Assembly: GCA_034440575.1 (NCBI GenBank)
Contig: JAOTOL010001468.1
Location: forward strand, 330,501-394,500
DNA: 64,000 nucleotides
Reading direction: 5' to 3'
From: Imbricaverruca yamaguchii
Lineage: Eukaryota; Arthropoda; Thecostraca; Neoverrucidae
In this document: positions 60,462-64,000 of the stretch, piece by piece
How positions within the stretch are numbered: position 1 is the first letter of the stretch
Layout of the letters: every line of letters begins with the position of its first letter
Program-made: the position numbers and the translations under genes
Notes under the pieces: model-generated
Told to the model about the DNA's origin: nothing
The model's input: the letters and a program-made list of their open reading frames with translations, nothing else
The model's database searches: none

Positions 60462-62991
60462 TGTCACTGTGGGAAAAGGCAACAGCAATACTCTTAGGAT
60501 AGGAGCTTTCTACCGAGCAGGAACCCTGCCACATTATCAGCAACTGGAGCTTGACAAGGTGATTTGTGAGGAAATCAGTAGAAACTTTAAGAGGAAGTGC
60601 CTTATTATCGGTGACTTTAATCTAAAAGGTTATGAAAATGCTGGTGTTGGCTCCCCATCATGCAAAATGTTTAGGAAATGCCTTGAAGAGGACCTGTTCT
60701 TATACCAGTTTGCATCGGAACCCACCAGGCATGGTTCATTCTTGGACCTTGTATTCTCGGATTTAAGTGACTTGGTTCAAAACTTGACTGTAGGCGAAAC
60801 TCTGGGAAAAAGTGACCATAACATAGTTAGATTCAAGGCACATGTAGGGGAAATTATCAAGGATAATTTGGTAAAGGTTCCAAATTTCAACAGAGCAGAC
60901 TTTGACGGCATGAGAGCGGCTTTAAGTGCTATCAGATGGGAAGAAGAATTCTCCAATTTAAATGCCTGTGAAATGTGGGAAAGGTTCAAATCTTACTTGA
61001 AGGAAACTCAGATTAGACATGTCCCCAAAAAGCAAAGACGCAAAAGAAGGGTAGGAAAGCCAGCATGGCTTACACCAGACGTGATAAAAGCAATTAAGGC
61101 TAAGAAAACTGCATTTAGAGTTTTTAAAGAAGCCTCAAATGTCGTTAATCTAAAGGCGTATCGAAAAGCTAGAGACACTGTGAAGCAAAAAACCAGAGCA
61201 GCAAAGCGAGCAAAAGAACTGGATTTAGCTAGAAACTGTAATGGGGACAGTAAAAAGTTCTTTAGTTTCTACAAGCTGAGCAAAGTTTCTAGCACAATTG
61301 GTCCACTTGAAGTAAACGGGACTACATTGGGTGAGGATAGTGAGATGGTTGAGGAGCTGAGCAAGCAGTTCAAATCAGTGTTTACATTGGAAGATATGAC
61401 CAATCTGCCGACCGTACACCATAGTTCAGTGACATGGGATCTGACAAATGATGTTGACTTCATTGATAGTGATGTTGTTTACAATCATATCAGGAAAACA
61501 AAGCCAAATAAGGCAGCAGAACCTGATGAAATTTATGCTAGGGTGTTGCGGGAAACTGAAAAGGAACTGGCATTTCCACTTAGTATAATATTTTATAGAT
61601 CAGTTTCACATAATGAAATTCCAACCGATTGGAAAAGGGCAAATGTAGTTCCTATTTTCAAGAAAGGAGAAAGAGGGAAAGTTGAAAACTATAGGCCAAT
61701 AAGTCTCACATCCCTAGTCTGCAAGGTACTCGAATCAATTATCAAGGATAGAATAGTTAGTTATCTGGAAGGTAGCAGATTGATTCAAGATACTCAACAT
61801 GGGTTTAGAAAAGGACGATCGTGTCTCACAAACCTCTTGGACTTTTTTAACTTCGCCACAGAACAATTTGATCAGGGAAATCAGGTTGATGTAGCATATC
61901 TTGACTTTAGTAAGGCCTTTGACAAGGTACCCCATAAACGGTTAATGATACAGCTTCAGTCCCATGGTATTGCAGGTAGCATCTTAAAATGGATAGAGTT
62001 GTGGCTTTCAGATAGACAGCAAAGAGTGATGCTGAATGGTACAAAGTCATCATGGCAAAATGTTCTTAGTGGAGTCCCCCAGGGGTCAGTACTAGGGCCA
62101 TTACTGTTCATTGTATTTGTAAATAACATTGAAAGTGGCCTAAGCAGTAAAGTTTTGAAATTTGCGGATGATTTGAAGGTCTTTAGGGCAATAACAGGTC
62201 AGGATGAGCATATCTCGCTGCAAAAAGACTTAGACGAACTTGTGAAGTGGTCCGAAGAATGGCAAATGAAATTTAATTTTGATAAGTGCAAAATCATGCA
62301 TGTAGGTAAGCAGCATATGAAGGCTCCATACTTGATGGATGGCCAAGTGCTATCAGTGACTCAACAGGAGAAGGATTTAGGTGTTATTCTAAACACAAAA
62401 CTGGGGGCATCAGAACAGACCAAGGAAGCCAGGAAGAAGGCACTGAGAATGCTCGGGGCAATAAATAGGAATGTATCATACAGAAGTGAGGAAGTGATCA
62501 GGAAGCTTTACTGTGCATACGTCAGGCCACATTTGGAATACTGCATCCAAGCTTGGTCTCCTAGCTATGAAAAAGATTGTTGGCTTTTAGAGAGAGTGCA
62601 AAAGAGGGCTACAAAAATGGTTAATGGCATAAGCAACCTGGCATATGAGGAAAGATTGAAGAAATTGAATATGTTTTCACTTAGATATAGAAGGCTGAGA
62701 GGAGATCTCATCGAGGTCTTTAAAGTTGTCAATGGCCTGGAGAGGAGATACCTTGGGGAAATGTTTGAATTTAACAGAAATGATGCAATTAGAGGTCATC
62801 AATTCAAAATTAAAGTTAACCACAGCAGAACAAGGTTAAGGCAAACTTTCTTCACCAACAGGGTAGTGGAACACTGGAACCAGCTGCCAGAAAACATCGT
62901 CAGTAGCAGCACATTGAACATCTTTAAAAACAGTATAGACAATCATTATAAGAATAGAGGGCTTGCTTTTCAGTATTACAGGGAGGGCTGA
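60421..62991 (+). CDS. LINE ORF2: endonuclease C-terminal part and reverse transcriptase
   Basis: An 856-codon open frame. Endonuclease motifs are IIGDFN (residues about 62-67), FLDLVFSD and KSDHN (about 130). Reverse transcriptase motifs in order are NYRPISLTS, QHGFRKGRSC, VAYLDFSKAFD (about 491-501), SGVPQGSVLGPL and the catalytic FADD (about 581-584). A C-terminal region with LEYCIQAWSP and LERVQKRATKMV follows, typical of CR1-like elements. The enzyme nicks target DNA and copies the element's RNA by target-primed reverse transcription. All catalytic residues of the reverse transcriptase are present. The first part of the frame (before about residue 5) is an artefact of the upstream frameshift. 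Similarity to CR1 rather than L2 is judged from the C-terminal motifs only. Confidence 0.92.
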   Translation: MGIKNVSVESIWLDVTVGKGNSNTLRIGAFYRAGTLPHYQQLELDKVICEEISRNFKRKCLIIGDFNLKGYENAGVGSPSCKMFRKCLEEDLFLYQFASEPTRHGSFLDLVFSDLSDLVQNLTVGETLGKSDHNIVRFKAHVGEIIKDNLVKVPNFNRADFDGMRAALSAIRWEEEFSNLNACEMWERFKSYLKETQIRHVPKKQRRKRRVGKPAWLTPDVIKAIKAKKTAFRVFKEASNVVNLKAYRKARDTVKQKTRAAKRAKELDLARNCNGDSKKFFSFYKLSKVSSTIGPLEVNGTTLGEDSEMVEELSKQFKSVFTLEDMTNLPTVHHSSVTWDLTNDVDFIDSDVVYNHIRKTKPNKAAEPDEIYARVLRETEKELAFPLSIIFYRSVSHNEIPTDWKRANVVPIFKKGERGKVENYRPISLTSLVCKVLESIIKDRIVSYLEGSRLIQDTQHGFRKGRSCLTNLLDFFNFATEQFDQGNQVDVAYLDFSKAFDKVPHKRLMIQLQSHGIAGSILKWIELWLSDRQQRVMLNGTKSSWQNVLSGVPQGSVLGPLLFIVFVNNIESGLSSKVLKFADDLKVFRAITGQDEHISLQKDLDELVKWSEEWQMKFNFDKCKIMHVGKQHMKAPYLMDGQVLSVTQQEKDLGVILNTKLGASEQTKEARKKALRMLGAINRNVSYRSEEVIRKLYCAYVRPHLEYCIQAWSPSYEKDCWLLERVQKRATKMVNGISNLAYEERLKKLNMFSLRYRRLRGDLIEVFKVVNGLERRYLGEMFEFNRNDAIRGHQFKIKVNHSRTRLRQTFFTNRVVEHWNQLPENIVSSSTLNIFKNSIDNHYKNRGLAFQYYREG

Positions 62992-64000
62992 TTGACATAT
63001 TTGGTGGGAAACTGGTTCAGGGTACAGAGTGCAACCAAGAAGGGCCCTTGTGGCTCATAGTTGCACTAATCTTTTATGTCTTTTTATGTCTTTATGTCAA
63101 GGCTTCGCTGTATTAATTCCATCTACCCATACCTTAATTGAACGCCATCTGATGTTCAGCGAATGGTAAACATGTTCCTCGATGTAAGCATTATTTAGAT
63201 TCGCAAATATACACACTGCATTTGAGATATAATATTATCGCACTGTATTCATGCAGTTTTCTGCTATATGCAGCCATTGCCAGGCTTTCCGGTAAATGTG
63301 ACCGAAATAACGTGTATTCCGCATCGTCAGTACATGTCAGCATACCTGCGCTGGACCAGCGAGGGCAGGAGGTGCGTCACGGTCATGGGTCTCGCCTGCT
63401 GCGGACACATGATCGAACACCACCTCGCAACAGGAAACTTGCGGACTGGTCGCAGCTGAGCACTTCGGGTTCCCCATCGCTTTGTACGCGCGCCTTATCG
63501 TGTTCAATTTTCGCGTATGTGCAGGTATATCAGACGGAAATAAAACCTGGCGCAATAATTCGGCGCCGTAAATGGAAAACTATCGCATGTTCATATTTGG
63601 CAGAGGAGCCGAACCGTGGAAATAACGCCTTCAATTTCCGCCAATGTGCATATGATAGAACTTAATTCGGCCGAACTTGGCTGGAATCCTGTCGAAATCG
63701 GGCTCATACGTGGAATACGGTCGAGAAGTCTCAAACTTGAATGCACCGGGCCAAGTTATCGAATTTGCAGGTGGCACGCTGCGTCACAACGATCATCGTC
63801 TCCTCGCTCAGCTCATGCCCCATGCAACCGCTCAGCAGGGCACCTTCCATGGCGGGCTGGCACAGGTCACGCCTTCGCTCGGCCTCAGGGAGCACTGGTC
63901 ACGTGACAAGACGCTATAACTATGTGACCGGCGGCTGGTTAGGTGGCCCTTAATCGGTGCTGGGTGGTTAGTTGGCCCTTGGTCGGTGGCGGCTAGGCAG

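Larger units (their letters stand above)
59835..63100 (+). mobile_element. CR1/L2-type non-LTR retrotransposon, 5'-truncated
   Basis: The LINE copy contains the end of an esterase-type ORF1 (to TAG at 59980), an ORF2 with N-terminal apurinic-type endonuclease and reverse transcriptase (59988-62991), and a short 3' UTR. The UTR ends in three imperfect repeats of TTTATGTC near 63077-63100. Short terminal repeats and an esterase ORF1 are known for the CR1/L2 group. No poly(A) tail and no clear target-site duplication were seen. The copy looks young because ORF2 is open except for one frameshift. It is in sense orientation relative to the plus strand, opposite to NCX. Confidence 0.9.

Overview
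This is animal nuclear DNA, most likely from an invertebrate or a basal chordate. It has large introns with canonical GT-AG splice sites, tRNA-derived SINEs, a CR1/L2-type LINE, long AT microsatellites and many minisatellites. The sequence alone does not place the species.

The one host gene I can support is the 3' half of a sodium/calcium exchanger (SLC8/NCX family) on the minus strand. It spans 51993 down to 10964. Seven exons are visible: 51993-51894 (end of the cytosolic loop), 43347-43207 (acidic linker and first transmembrane helix of the C-terminal half), three tandem homologous exons at 23734-23576, 23011-22853 and 21293-21135 (alternative versions of the alpha-2 ion-translocation repeat), 18171-18000 (rest of alpha-2), and 11183-10964 (last two helices and the stop). 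The phases fit throughout. Choosing one alpha-2 exon gives 792 nt, an unbroken frame of 263 codons plus stop. The 5' half of the gene must lie beyond position 64000.

The rest is introns and 3' flank filled with repeats. Four observations stand out. (1) Three interchangeable 159-nt exons encode the transport core. (2) A 21-bp minisatellite directly upstream of the 43.3-kb exon repeats the splice acceptor itself, giving nine in-frame acceptors 21 nt apart. (3) Minisatellites sit on exon boundaries at several other exons. (4) Two foldback elements with arms of about 0.7 kb lie in introns.

Layout: 1-10963, 3' flank with dispersed repeats, one SINE and microsatellites. 11184-17999, last intron with a 37-bp minisatellite and a foldback element. 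18172-23735, alternative-exon cluster with 22-bp and 32-bp minisatellites. 23735-43206, a 19-kb intron with a purine/pyrimidine palindromic block, minisatellites, a decayed Tc1/mariner-like transposase and the second foldback element. 43348-51893, intron with the acceptor array and four more minisatellites. 51994-59830, upstream intron with short tandem repeats. 59835-63100, a nearly intact CR1/L2-type LINE with one frameshift. 63100-64000, nothing recognised.
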